Shown: positions 45,818-54,770, counted from the stretch's first letter. The stretch is DNA of 64,000 nucleotides from Kocuria soli (GCF_003797835.1 NZ_RKMF01000002.1:1-64000), one strand, 5' to 3'. Numbers and translations: made by a program. Notes: generated by a model from the sequence alone, not told the origin.

Positions 45818-46353
45818 TGCTGGTCAGCGCCCAGGAGCCGTCGTACCGCCTCGGCTACCTCGCCCTGATGGATGGAGCGGGTGCCCAGAGTCAGACCGTG
45901 GAGCAGAACCCCGTCGACGTGGTCGGCGACCATACGAGCGGCGCTCTCGGGTGCGGCCACACCGGCCGACCTAATGACGGTCACCATGATTTCGCGAAGT
46001 CGGTCGTGGTGCGCGCTGAGATCCACGCCGGAGTCCGTGGCCAAGGCAAGTCGTGCTCGCTGAGGATTCGGGTGTGCAAGTTGAGCCATGACGAACGCAT
46101 CGGCGAGCTGCGCAACAGCATCGCCCGTCCGTACGGAGGCCAGGTCGAAATCATCGGACATCCGAATGTCGCGGCGTTCCAACTCATCGGCCACGGCCGT
46201 GGTCAAAGCCGATCGGGTACGGAAGTGATTGGAGCACGTCCCCGGTGGGACGCCAGCGGTCTGGTCCACCGCGCGGTGCGTGAGTGCACGTGACCCGCCC
46301 TCGGCGAGGACACGAATGGCCGCCTCGATCAGGTTGTCACGGTGTGTGGGCAT
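45814..46353 (-). CDS. TetR/AcrR-family transcriptional regulator
   Basis: This 179-residue regulator has an N-terminal helix-turn-helix (RDNLIEAAIRVLAEGGSRALTHRAVDQTAGVPPGTCSNHF) and a C-terminal ligand domain with two short helical runs. It is divergent from a flavin monooxygenase gene across only 39 bases that contain a palindrome, so it almost certainly controls that gene and itself. The inducing ligand is unknown. Confidence 0.9.
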   Translation of the reverse strand: MPTHRDNLIEAAIRVLAEGGSRALTHRAVDQTAGVPPGTCSNHFRTRSALTTAVADELERRDIRMSDDFDLASVRTGDAVAQLADAFVMAQLAHPNPQRARLALATDSGVDLSAHHDRLREIMVTVIRSAGVAAPESAARMVADHVDGVLLHGLTLGTRSIHQGEVAEAVRRLLGADQH

Positions 46354-46361
46354 GCCTTGAA

Positions 46362-46386
46362 TCTACTATCACTACAAATGTAGTAT
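46362..46386. promoter_or_regulatory. Operator between the TetR gene and the monooxygenase gene
   Basis: The core CTACAAATGTAG (46372-46383) is a perfect palindrome within ACTATCACTACAAATGTAGT, in the 39-base divergent gap. The A/T-richness of this short stretch also suits overlapping promoters, so a bound TetR dimer would block both. Confidence 0.7.
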
Positions 46387-46392
46387 TTGGTG

Positions 46393-47373
46393 ATGGTCAC
46401 CATCGACATCATCGGAGGCGGAGTAGCCGGGCTCGCACTGGCCGCGGGCCTCGACCCGCATCGTTTCGAGGTGCGCATCCACGAGCGTGCCCCCGAACGT
46501 CATGACCTCGGAACCGTGTACGGGCTCTGGCCCCACGCGCTCCGGTCGCTGCATGACCTCGGCCTTGCTGACCCGGTTCGAGAGTGTGCTCGACCAGCCA
46601 CCGGGGTGCGTGTGTCCACGTCCACGGGGCGTCGCCTCGGAGGAGGCACCGCTCCGGCGGACTCCTGGTTGATTCAGCGTCCGGACCTGCTGGCTGTACT
46701 CGGCAGGGCCAAGCCGGCTGCGGTGCAGAGCTTCGATGGCGCTGTTGAGGATCCGACCACGCTGACGGGGGACCTGGTGGTTGGAGCCGACGGTGTGCAT
46801 TCCGTGACGCGGGCTGCTGCATGGGGATGTCCGGGGCGTCGAACGGGGGCCATGGCGCTGCGTGGAGTGGTCAACGGCGACATCGATGAATTTGCCCCCG
46901 GTGACCCATGGCTGCAGGAGTTCTGGGGGCGGGGCAGCCTGTTTGGCATCTCCGCGAACACTCGGGGTGTGACGAACTGGTTTGCGTCAATGCCTGAGTT
47001 TCGAGCCACAAAGTCCGAGGTGCTGGCGTGGGCGCAACACCACTTCGCACAATTCCCGGCCCCCGTTCAAGCAGTCCTGGAGCGTGTAGATCCGGAGCGT
47101 GTGCTGCTCAATTCGATCATGGAAACGCCGACGCTCACGCGGTACGTGCGGAGGCGGTTCGTGCTCGTGGGCGACGCCGCCCACGCCATGTCACCCAACA
47201 TGGGGCGTGGAGCGTGTGAAGCTCTGGTGGATGGAGCCACTTTGGCGCAGTGTCTGAGCGATTTCCCGCTGGACGTGGCACTGCGGGAGTATCAACGGCG
47301 TCGATGGGGGCGTAGTCAGGCGGTGCGGGCGGCGTCGGGGGTGGTACGTAGAATTGCACTGAACTGGCCGTAG
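46393..47373 (+). CDS. FAD-dependent monooxygenase (PHBH-like)
   Basis: This protein of about 326 residues is an aromatic-ring or drug-modifying flavin hydroxylase type. It has the N-terminal dinucleotide fold IIGGGVAGLALAAGL, the middle GDLVVGADGVHS (the DG motif) and the C-terminal GDAAHAMSPNMGRGACEAL. It is somewhat short for the class (usually 370-400), mainly between FAD elements. ATG 46393 is used; the two earlier in-frame TTG/GTG codons overlap the operator. Resistance by drug hydroxylation is one possible role, but the substrate is unknown. Confidence 0.87.
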   Translation: MVTIDIIGGGVAGLALAAGLDPHRFEVRIHERAPERHDLGTVYGLWPHALRSLHDLGLADPVRECARPATGVRVSTSTGRRLGGGTAPADSWLIQRPDLLAVLGRAKPAAVQSFDGAVEDPTTLTGDLVVGADGVHSVTRAAAWGCPGRRTGAMALRGVVNGDIDEFAPGDPWLQEFWGRGSLFGISANTRGVTNWFASMPEFRATKSEVLAWAQHHFAQFPAPVQAVLERVDPERVLLNSIMETPTLTRYVRRRFVLVGDAAHAMSPNMGRGACEALVDGATLAQCLSDFPLDVALREYQRRRWGRSQAVRAASGVVRRIALNWP

Positions 47374-47379
47374 AGGCCA

Positions 47380-47395
47380 ACGCCAAGGTTTGGCG
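47380..47395. terminator. Short hairpin between convergent genes
   Basis: ACGCCAA-GG-TTGGCGT lies between the monooxygenase stop and the convergent permease stop. The loop is very small and there is no T-run, so this is a weak terminator candidate. Confidence 0.3.
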
Positions 47396-47429
47396 TCGCC
47401 AGTGACCTCGGTGCAGCCACCCGACTGGT

Positions 47430-48146
47430 TCAGATGGTCGCCTTCTTGTTGGCGATGTAGCTGATGACGAGACAGGCCAGGGCGAATGTGGCGGCGAGGA
47501 TCGTGGGAACCCATTGTCCGAGGTTTGCTGCGGCCTCCAGGACGAATTCCCGTTGCCACACGAGCCCAGCTGTGACACCCGCGATGACCAGCACCGCAGC
47601 GATGATCGAGAAAGTTACTGCCGTCGCTCCGAAGGCTCTGAAGATCGTGCCGAAGGCTGCACCCGTGAACAGTGCGGCCAATGAGTATGCCAGCACGGCC
47701 AGGAACGTGATGAGGTACTTGCCGTCTCCCAACAGGTGACTGTCGAACACGGGTAGTCCGATGAACCATCCGTCGGTCAGGCGCTCCACCGTCAGCAGGA
47801 TCGTGGCGCCGACCGCAGTGATCATCGCAGTGACCAGAAACCCCAAGGACGTGCCGGTCCAGAAGTCCCGGCGTGTCCCGCCAAATGCCAGGAATGTGGC
47901 AAAAGTGCGGTTGACTGCCAGGGCCGAGGACGAGATGAAGAACCCGATGAGCACGCTGATGAGCATGCCCAATCCGCTGAAGATCGTCCGAGTCTCTCCG
48001 GGAAGTGGCAGCCCGGTCACCATGCCCACGATGAGTCCCGCAATGACGGTCAAAGCAATCACGGCAACGAAAATCATGGGAGCCACGTACACCGAGTAGG
48101 TGCGTTGGGCCATGTAGAGACGGAAACTGCGCATGGGGTAGGTCAT
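47430..48146 (-). CDS. ABC transporter membrane subunit (Ytr-type operon)
   Basis: This 238-residue hydrophobic protein has six predicted helices (for example VYVAPMIFVAVIALTVIAGLI near the start). It has no ATPase motif; its start overlaps the ATPase stop by 4 bases, making it the permease of that transporter. GntR-ABC-permease operons of this layout (YtrA family) commonly respond to cell-wall-active antibiotics. The export substrate is not inferable. Confidence 0.82.
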   Translation of the reverse strand: MTYPMRSFRLYMAQRTYSVYVAPMIFVAVIALTVIAGLIVGMVTGLPLPGETRTIFSGLGMLISVLIGFFISSSALAVNRTFATFLAFGGTRRDFWTGTSLGFLVTAMITAVGATILLTVERLTDGWFIGLPVFDSHLLGDGKYLITFLAVLAYSLAALFTGAAFGTIFRAFGATAVTFSIIAAVLVIAGVTAGLVWQREFVLEAAANLGQWVPTILAATFALACLVISYIANKKATI

Positions 48147-49132
48147 GACATGGCTCCTTCATTCTGAGTATCGTGCACGTCGGCCTGACGGGCATCGTGG
48201 TCCAGGATTCCCAGGGCGGCCACGATCTCCTGGAGCCCGGGGGTCTCCACGGACAGGTGCAATCTGTCCGCCCGCTCGCGTTCCCGGGGACTCAGTGAGC
48301 CTCGGACCAGGACGGACCGGATGCGCCCCAAGGATTGCGAGTTCACGATGTCGTAGGACGCCGTGAACTCGTCCACGGCGTCCTCAATGCCGCGCACGGC
48401 GGTCATGCTGGAGGTGACGGCATCGGAATCGGCATGGAGTTCGATGCGGCCCTGTCGCATGAGGATCACCTCCTCCATGAGATTGGCTGCCTCGTCGATC
48501 AGGTGGGTGGACATCAAGACGGTTCGGGGATGTTCGGAGACCTCCCGCATGAGTTCTTCGTAGAAGATGTTCCGGGAGGACGGATCCAGGCCAAGATATG
48601 GCTCATCCAGGAAGGTGTATTCGGCACGGCTGGCCAAGGAGATGCTGACCGCGAAGGCCGAACGCTGACCGCGGGAGAGTTTCTTCAGTTGGGTCTTGCG
48701 GGGAATGGAGAAGCGCTCAAGGAGGCGCTCCGCAAGTTCCGGTTGCCATCCACGGTAGAAAGAGGGCAATGCGCTGAGGATGTGCTTGACCAGATAATCG
48801 TCATGCCACCGCTGATCTTCGTGAATGAAGACCGTGCGTTCCAGGATCTTGGCGTTTTCCGCGGGGTCCTCGCCGTCGATGGTCACGGAACCTGAGGTGC
48901 GGAAGATGTGATTGCAGATCAGGGACATCATGGTGGTCTTGCCTACGCCATTGGCGCCCAACAAGCCGTAGACCTTGCCGGGGTCCAGGTGCAGGTCAAT
49001 GCCTTTGAGGACTTCGGTCTTTCCATAAGACTTCGTGACGTCGCGCAGCACGATGCCACTGTGCGGATCCGTCCGGGCGGTGTCCTGTGGTTCCGGCTGG
49101 TGCCGGTGTGCATGACTGGTGGTCACGGTCAT
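48143..49132 (-). CDS. ABC transporter ATP-binding protein (Ytr-type operon)
   Basis: In this 329-residue protein residues about 27-240 form the ATPase: Walker A GANGVGKTT, a signature written LSRGQRSA, Walker B ending FLDEPYLGLDP and MSTHLIDEAANLMEE. The ~25-residue N-terminal leader is His/Pro-rich, and an extra ~85-residue C-terminal domain may be regulatory. It overlaps both neighbours by 4 bases, giving a tightly coupled gntR-ATPase-permease operon. Confidence 0.88.
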   Translation of the reverse strand: MTVTTSHAHRHQPEPQDTARTDPHSGIVLRDVTKSYGKTEVLKGIDLHLDPGKVYGLLGANGVGKTTMMSLICNHIFRTSGSVTIDGEDPAENAKILERTVFIHEDQRWHDDYLVKHILSALPSFYRGWQPELAERLLERFSIPRKTQLKKLSRGQRSAFAVSISLASRAEYTFLDEPYLGLDPSSRNIFYEELMREVSEHPRTVLMSTHLIDEAANLMEEVILMRQGRIELHADSDAVTSSMTAVRGIEDAVDEFTASYDIVNSQSLGRIRSVLVRGSLSPRERERADRLHLSVETPGLQEIVAALGILDHDARQADVHDTQNEGAMS

Positions 49133-49545
49133 CGGGGTGCCTCCGTGGGGTGAGTGGTGGATGAGCGGGATGCCGAGAACTCGACGTGGCTGCGAATCAG
49201 GGCGACGACGTCGTCGGGTGTCATTCCGAGCCGTGCAGCCTCGGCCATCAGGGGTGCGAGGTAGGTCTCGAGCAGGTCGCCCTGCCGCTGGGTGCGCAGG
49301 ATTTCCGTTCCGTCTGCGGTGACGAACATGCCGAGTCCTCGCCGTTTTTCCAGCACCCCTTGATCAACCAGGCGATTCAAGGCCTTGCCGGCTGTGGCCG
49401 GGTTGATCCGGTAGTGCACGGACAATTCCGTGGTGGAGGGCACCTGAGTGCCCGGAGCGTACGCACCCGACAGGATGTCGTCGGCGATCTGATCCGCGAG
49501 ATCCAGAAAGATCGGGCGATCGGAGCGTGGCGCGGGGGGAGTCAC
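49129..49545 (-). CDS. GntR-family regulator (YtrA subfamily)
   Basis: This short regulator (about 138 residues) has an N-terminal winged helix (LADQIADDILSGAYAPGTQVPSTTELSVHYRINPATAGKALNRLVDQG) and only a small C-terminal helical part, as in YtrA-type GntR proteins that control ABC operons. GTG 49545 is chosen because GAGG lies 5 bases upstream; GTG 49551 is possible. An inverted repeat 28 bases upstream is the likely operator for autoregulation. Confidence 0.87.
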   Translation of the reverse strand: MTPPAPRSDRPIFLDLADQIADDILSGAYAPGTQVPSTTELSVHYRINPATAGKALNRLVDQGVLEKRRGLGMFVTADGTEILRTQRQGDLLETYLAPLMAEAARLGMTPDDVVALIRSHVEFSASRSSTTHPTEAPR

Positions 49546-49572
49546 GACCACCTCGATTCACTAGTTTATTGG

Positions 49573-49588
49573 TTAGTTACTCAACTAA
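49573..49588. promoter_or_regulatory. Inverted repeat TTAGTT-N4-AACTAA, likely GntR operator
   Basis: A perfect 6-bp inverted repeat in an A/T-rich patch immediately before the GntR gene. YtrA-type regulators bind such sites overlapping their own promoter. The rest of the gap to 49655 shows nothing further. Confidence 0.6.
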
Positions 49589-49654
49589 TGAACCATAGAA
49601 CACGACGATGCGCAAGCACGGACGAACTGGAGGGGCGTCCCACGGGGATCGATG

Positions 49655-50301
49655 TCACCGGTCGCGTCCTCGCAGGAGCGAGACGCCGTCTCCCTCCAAT
49701 TCCGGGTACACCACACAGCGTCCGGCAATGCCCATGGCAAGTGCTTCCGAGGTACCGCGTACGAGCTCTCCTGTTCCCCATGACCAGGCGGAGTCGGTCG
49801 ACACGAGGCGAAGACCAGCGGTCCTCCCCGTTCCGACGAAGCCACGTTCCGCGGATCGTGCGACCAGGAAGCCGAGGACCGGTAGCCAGTCCACCGGGGC
49901 TGGGGAAACATCAAGACCCAGTGGGCGGGCAGCGTCGCGCAGATGGATCGCGGTGTCAGTGAGCGGACCGTACGGCCCCACCACTGGGGCCCTCAACTCC
50001 ACAGCGGCGTTGTCCCGCAGGTCCGTTACAAGCTCCGCTGTCGGTCGGCGCGCTTGCTTCCGGGTGGTCACGTCCACCATGCGGGCCAGGTCGCCACGAA
50101 AACGGGCCACGTCCCAGACCAACCGCAGGATCGAGTGTCCGGTGGACGGTGGCACGAGGTGGGCACAGACCTCCCGGACTGTCCATCCGGCGCAGAGACT
50201 GGGAGTTTGCCACTGCTCGTCGGACAGCGCGGAAACATCTCGGCGGCCAGAAGCCGATTGCGCGTGGCGATCGCGTAGACCTGGTGGTGATCAGTTGTCA
50301 T
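49655..50301 (-). pseudogene. Frameshifted maleylpyruvate isomerase/mycothiol-transferase family (TIGR03083-like) gene
   Basis: Translation starts at ATG 50301 (MTTDHHQVYAIATRNRLLAA, then EMF) and then loses frame. The next frame continues the family pattern with ALSDEQWQTPSLCAGWT and VREVCAHLVPP, running on to the stop at 49655. One missing base at 50231-50232, after the codons ATG TTT, restores a single continuous MDMPI-N/DinB-like protein of about 215 residues. Members are mycothiol-dependent enzymes or relatives of unknown substrate. Either a recent mutation or a sequencing error. The start overlaps the stop of the upstream M23-like gene. Confidence 0.78.
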
Positions 50302-50957
50302 GACAGGGGACCCCTCGAGGATGTTGTGACCTGTGACGTGTGGTTCAGCTTGTCCGGAACGTATACATGGGGTTCAGTGCTGTTCCCGGAGTTACCGCAG
50401 GGACCGAGTACGTCTCCAACGGTGACCTGCTGGCCTCCCACGACCTGGATGCTTCCATGCTGCAGGTGGCAGAGGGTGACGATGATGCCGCCGGTATTAA
50501 TCACCACGTGGTTCCCTGCAAGAGCGGCCCACCCCTCCGCCGCACGTCGGTGCTGAGTCAGTGCGTAGCGGAGCGAGGGCAGCCCACGGTATGCGGGATG
50601 ATCGGGCTGACCATCGTGGATGGCAGTGACCACACCGGCGACCGGGGCTAAGACCGGGCAACTGAAACCTGGGAACCTATTTGCGGGTTCGGGCTGCACC
50701 ACGGAACTCAATGTAACCGGGGCACTGCGCCCGGACTCCGTAACCGGCACAAAGTCAATGGCGTAGGTCGTGGCAAATGCGTGCGTGCCGTGGCTGGGAA
50801 TTCGGTTTGCGGGGCTGTTTTGGACCAGCCAGTGCCCGATAAAGGGGTACGCCGGATCGATAGACGCCACCATGTCAACAAGATAAGCCCGCCAAGGTCC
50901 TGTGGCCACGCGAGAGTCTTCATGCCGGAGGAGCAAATCGCGGTAGCTCAGGGACAT
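50298..50957 (-). CDS. M23 peptidase-like protein, probably inactive and C-terminally shortened
   Basis: This protein of about 219 residues has LytM/M23 features: HGTHAFATTYAIDFVPV (first His and Asp zinc ligands), PVAGVVTAIHDGQ, NHVVINTGG and LCHLQHGSIQVVGGQQVTVG followed by LGPCGNSGNSTEPHVYV. The last motif should be HxH, but the second His is Tyr here. The sequence ends about 20 residues later without the usual final strand. It has no signal peptide. I used ATG 50957; a TTG at 51014 is also open. Its stop overlaps the start of the frameshifted gene downstream, so both seem to be decaying together. Confidence 0.65.
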   Translation of the reverse strand: MSLSYRDLLLRHEDSRVATGPWRAYLVDMVASIDPAYPFIGHWLVQNSPANRIPSHGTHAFATTYAIDFVPVTESGRSAPVTLSSVVQPEPANRFPGFSCPVLAPVAGVVTAIHDGQPDHPAYRGLPSLRYALTQHRRAAEGWAALAGNHVVINTGGIIVTLCHLQHGSIQVVGGQQVTVGDVLGPCGNSGNSTEPHVYVPDKLNHTSQVTTSSRGPLS

Positions 50958-51123
50958 TCCGTTCGACCGTGTTCTTGATGGTCTCCTGCGATGCTCGCCT
51001 GTGGGTATGCTCAACCGGAACCAGCCGCATGATCGTTGAGCCGCAGGGTGTTTTCCCCGGAATCTCGCCTAGGGGAGCACGGCAGTCGTCACGTGTGGTG
51101 GGTACTGCGACGAAGGGTGTTCC

Positions 51124-52890
51124 ATGGCCAAGACACTGCCCGTTCCCGCCCTCGGGGACACACTGGAGCGGTTCATGAACGCCACCGAGCCCTTGACCGG
51201 CGCTGAGGACAGGGACAGGACGGTTGGCTCCGTCACGGACTTCTCTGAGAACGCGGCGCCAGGCTTGCAGGAAGAGTTGACGACTTTCGCCGACGCAGAG
51301 AGCGGTCACGGGCGTAGCTACCTCTCCGCAGCCTGGCTCGACACCTACTTGGACACCCGGGAACCACTGCCGCTCACAACCAGCGTCTCGTTCCAACTCT
51401 CCGGATTCGACGGAAACACCGGCGTGCTTCGGTGCGCAGACTTCATCCATCGCGCCGCCACGATCCATCTGCAGGAAGTCCGTGGCGAGACGCCCGTTGA
51501 GGTCGATCCCCGTGGGACCACGCTGGACATGGACCAGTGGCAGATCCTGGCGGGCGGAATCCGGCACCCCCTGCCGAACCGTGACGAGATCCGATGTCCA
51601 GCTGTCTCCGCGTCGGGGGCCACCATTGGCATGCTGGTGGGAGGACGGCTCTTCAGCATGCCAATTGCCGGCGGCGACGGGCTGCCGCTGCCGGTTGGTG
51701 CCATCCAGAACCTGTTGGAGCAGGTCATCGCGACGTCTGGCGGGCAGGCACGGCGCGAAACCGGACACGAGCCGACCGACTTCACTGACCTGTCCTACCT
51801 TGGCAGCGAGACCGCTGCCCCCTTGCTGGCCGAGCTCCTGACCGAGCCGCACAACGCGGAGACCTACGGAGAGCTCACGGAGATGGTCTTCGTGGTCCAC
51901 CTCCTCACACATTCGGAGGACGACGGCGAACGCCCACCGCAGGAGGACACCGAGCGCCTGCGGAATCTCGCCTTCGAGGCGGGACACGCCTGGACCTACA
52001 AACCGATCACCTACGAGCTCTCACTGACCACGGACTGGCAGGCCATCCACTTCGAACACAGCGCAGCAGATGGCGCGACCGTTCGCGCGGCGGTGGCCAG
52101 GATGCAGGAACTTCAGCTTCCGGAGCCGTCGTCGTCGATCTCCCAGGAGTCAGGAAAAGCCAAGTCCGCGCCCCGGGAACTGACCTGGACCACAACGCCC
52201 GAGTTCAGGGGTCGAGTGGCGGGGCACCTTGAAGAGTACGCACGGCGCAGCGCCCAATATCGGGTCACGTCGGTGTTTGCGCCCAGGGCCGCGATGGATG
52301 GACTGGGCCTGCGGGTCAGCGACGACGCCGTGGCCCAGCTGCTCATGACTTACGCGCAAGTGGCAACGTACGGCAGTGTCCGGAGCGTGTACGAATCCGT
52401 GGACATGCGTGAGTTCCAGGCCGGGCGGACGGAGTGCCTGCGCCCCCTGACGCCGCAAGCCGTGGAGTTCGCCCGAGCACTGATCGCGGGCGACGCGACG
52501 CTCGAGCAGTTCGGCGCCGTTCTGGACGCACACCGGGACTGGGTCAAGGCGTGCAAGCGCGGGGCGGGAATCGACCGGCACCTCTTCGGCCTGCGCATGA
52601 TGGCCGAGCGGGCGGGCACCGGCCTCGAGTTCTTCGACAATCTCGGGCTCCAGGCGCTGAGCAGCGACTTCCTGTCCACCACGTCCTTGGGGGAGTCGCA
52701 GCCGATCAACCGGTACGCCTTCGCCCCGAGCCTCGCGCACGGCCTGGGCATCGGCTACATCAAGTACGACGACGGCTTTGAGTACGTGATCAACTACCGC
52801 GCCGATCACGCCGAGCGAGTGGAGGAATTCGCGCAGAACCTGGTGGCGGCCGGGGAGGCATTGGGCACCTGGGTCGGGAGCATCCGCTGA
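51124..52890 (+). CDS. Choline/carnitine O-acyltransferase family protein
   Basis: This 588-residue protein follows the eukaryote-type carnitine acyltransferase pattern from end to end. It starts LPVPALGDTLERFMNATEPL, has the catalytic His312 in HFEHSAADGATV (HxxxDG), the carnitine-site GRTECLRPLT, KRGAGIDRHLFGLRMMA and the C-terminal LSTTSLGESQPINRYAFAP then GIGYIKYDDGFEYVINY. It would transfer acyl groups between CoA and carnitine or another alcohol. It has no targeting sequence. The family is uncommon in bacteria. It is followed by the cholesterol oxidase gene after 98 bases, perhaps one lipid-related operon. Confidence 0.88.
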   Translation: MAKTLPVPALGDTLERFMNATEPLTGAEDRDRTVGSVTDFSENAAPGLQEELTTFADAESGHGRSYLSAAWLDTYLDTREPLPLTTSVSFQLSGFDGNTGVLRCADFIHRAATIHLQEVRGETPVEVDPRGTTLDMDQWQILAGGIRHPLPNRDEIRCPAVSASGATIGMLVGGRLFSMPIAGGDGLPLPVGAIQNLLEQVIATSGGQARRETGHEPTDFTDLSYLGSETAAPLLAELLTEPHNAETYGELTEMVFVVHLLTHSEDDGERPPQEDTERLRNLAFEAGHAWTYKPITYELSLTTDWQAIHFEHSAADGATVRAAVARMQELQLPEPSSSISQESGKAKSAPRELTWTTTPEFRGRVAGHLEEYARRSAQYRVTSVFAPRAAMDGLGLRVSDDAVAQLLMTYAQVATYGSVRSVYESVDMREFQAGRTECLRPLTPQAVEFARALIAGDATLEQFGAVLDAHRDWVKACKRGAGIDRHLFGLRMMAERAGTGLEFFDNLGLQALSSDFLSTTSLGESQPINRYAFAPSLAHGLGIGYIKYDDGFEYVINYRADHAERVEEFAQNLVAAGEALGTWVGSIR

Positions 52891-52988
52891 GGAGTCTCGC
52901 CACGGGCGCGGACCAGCGACGACGACCGGCGAGGGCGACCAGCGGCGTCGCGGACACCAGACGTGGACACCAAAAAGGGGAGCTGAAC

Positions 52989-54707
52989 GTGGATCAACCA
53001 TGCGCACATGACACCGGCGTGACCAGGCGGAAACTGGTCAAAGGCGGTTTGGCGGTGGCCGGAACGTGGACCTTGATCGGGGTCGTGACACCTACCAGTG
53101 CCGAAGCCGCCGAGACTCCGCCCGGATTCCCCACCGACATCGCCCTCCAACGCAACGTCTTCCAGAACTGGGACGGCACGATCGTCACGGACGAACTGTG
53201 GACCTGCGAGATCACCACTCCGGAACAGGCCGAGACCATCGTCAACTGGGCGGCCGGCGCCGACTACCGTGTCCGCCCGCGAGGCTTCGGACACACCTGG
53301 TCGCCGCTGGTCGTGGAGTCCGGGACTTGTGCCGACGCAGCCGTGGTCGTGGTGGACACCACCGGCATGGCCGCCATGAGCATGGTCGACGGCGAACGTG
53401 TCCGCCTGCAGGCCGGCGCGGAAATGACCCAGGTTCTGAGTTTCCTGTCCACCCACGGGCGCAGCCTGATCGGTGCGCCTGCCCCGGGGGACGTCACGGT
53501 GGCCGGTGTCCTGGCGGTCAACGGGCACGGCACCAACGTGGCCGCATCAGGGGAGGGTCTTGCTGCCGGAGGGACCTACGGGACCCTCTCGAACGCCGTC
53601 GTCGAACTGACCGCAGTGGTCTGGGATGAAAGTGCCGGGAAGTACACGCTCCGGACCTTCCAACGGAACCAGCCGGAGATCGCGCCGTTGCTGGCCCACG
53701 TGGGGCGGGCTTTCGTCACGGAAGTCGTGCTGCAGACCGTGGCCAATTACAACCTGCGCTGCCGCAACACCACACTGATTCCCGCCAGCGAGCTGTTCGC
53801 AGCACCGGAATCGGCGGGGCCCAGATCGCTCAGTGCGCTGCTGGACCGCAGAGGCCGGGTAGGGATCATCTGGTACGCGATGACGCAATACCCGTGGGTC
53901 CAGACCTGGCAGGTCACGCCCACCGAGCCCCTGCTTTCCAGCGCCCGCTACGCGCCGTTCAACTACCCGTTCGCCGACCGGCTCTCGGACGAGGTGGCCT
54001 CTCTGATCACCCAGGTCACCCAAGGCGCGCACTCCCTGACTCCCAAGGCCACTGCAGCCATGATGTACGCCACCCGGGCGGGCTTGGTTGCCAACGGAGC
54101 CTTGGACATGTGGGGCGAAGCCAAGAACTTCATCCACTTCGTACGGCCCACCACGTTGTTGGTGTCCGCCGGAAGCCACGTCGTGATCACCCGCCGCGAT
54201 CAGGTCCAGCGCGTGGTCGCGGACTTCACCACCCACTACCAGGAGCTCATCAGCACCTACCGCTCGCGAGGGCAGTATCCGGCAAACAACGTGTGCGAGA
54301 TCCGGGTGACAGGCGTTGACCGTTCGGAAGACGTCACTGTCGACGGTGCCGTCGTGCCGTCGCTCTCTTCGGTCACGCCAGTTCCTGGGCGGCCAGAGCT
54401 GGATACTGCCGTGTGGCTGGACGTCCTGAGCCTCCCGGGTACACCGGGAACCGGCGAGTTCTATGCCGAAATTGACGCGTGGTTCAGGAACCTGTCCTCC
54501 GAACTCGGCGTCGCGCGGCCGGAATGGTCCAAGCGCTTCGCGCACACGGCTGCCGGCCCTTGGACGGACGACCGGGAACTGAAGGACTGGATCCCGGGCC
54601 AGTTCCCTGCCTGGCAGGAGGCATTGACCGGTCTGGACGCCATGGACCCACAAGGAATCTTCCGAACTCCTCTGCACGACCGCCTGATGCCGCGCTCGGA
54701 GGGATGA
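52989..54707 (+). CDS. Secreted cholesterol oxidase (VAO-type, covalent FAD)
   Basis: In this 572-residue protein residues 1-40 are a Tat-like signal (TRRKLVKGGLAVAGTW, cleavage near SAEA-AETPP). The mature part matches class II Brevibacterium-type cholesterol oxidase: PPGFPTDIALQRNVFQNWDG, DELWTC, the FAD-binding PCMH region with His102 in GFGHTWSPL as the likely covalent flavin ligand, and VNGHGTNV. It oxidises 3-beta-hydroxysterols to 3-ketones with H2O2. The start GTG 52989 has GGGGAG 6-7 bases upstream. No other sterol-degradation genes are present in the window. Confidence 0.88.
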   Translation: MDQPCAHDTGVTRRKLVKGGLAVAGTWTLIGVVTPTSAEAAETPPGFPTDIALQRNVFQNWDGTIVTDELWTCEITTPEQAETIVNWAAGADYRVRPRGFGHTWSPLVVESGTCADAAVVVVDTTGMAAMSMVDGERVRLQAGAEMTQVLSFLSTHGRSLIGAPAPGDVTVAGVLAVNGHGTNVAASGEGLAAGGTYGTLSNAVVELTAVVWDESAGKYTLRTFQRNQPEIAPLLAHVGRAFVTEVVLQTVANYNLRCRNTTLIPASELFAAPESAGPRSLSALLDRRGRVGIIWYAMTQYPWVQTWQVTPTEPLLSSARYAPFNYPFADRLSDEVASLITQVTQGAHSLTPKATAAMMYATRAGLVANGALDMWGEAKNFIHFVRPTTLLVSAGSHVVITRRDQVQRVVADFTTHYQELISTYRSRGQYPANNVCEIRVTGVDRSEDVTVDGAVVPSLSSVTPVPGRPELDTAVWLDVLSLPGTPGTGEFYAEIDAWFRNLSSELGVARPEWSKRFAHTAAGPWTDDRELKDWIPGQFPAWQEALTGLDAMDPQGIFRTPLHDRLMPRSEG

Positions 54708-54739
54708 GGCCGGTAAGGCGCGCCGGACGAGGACGGGCT

Positions 54740-54770
54740 GGTCGGCGCTCGAGGCCGACACACGCCGACC
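54740..54770 (+). terminator. Hairpin after the cholesterol oxidase gene
   Basis: GGTCGGCG (54740-54747) pairs with CGCCGACC (54763-54770), followed by ATTT. The remaining stretch to ndk contains a -10-like TAGGCT near 54860 but no gene. Confidence 0.55.
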
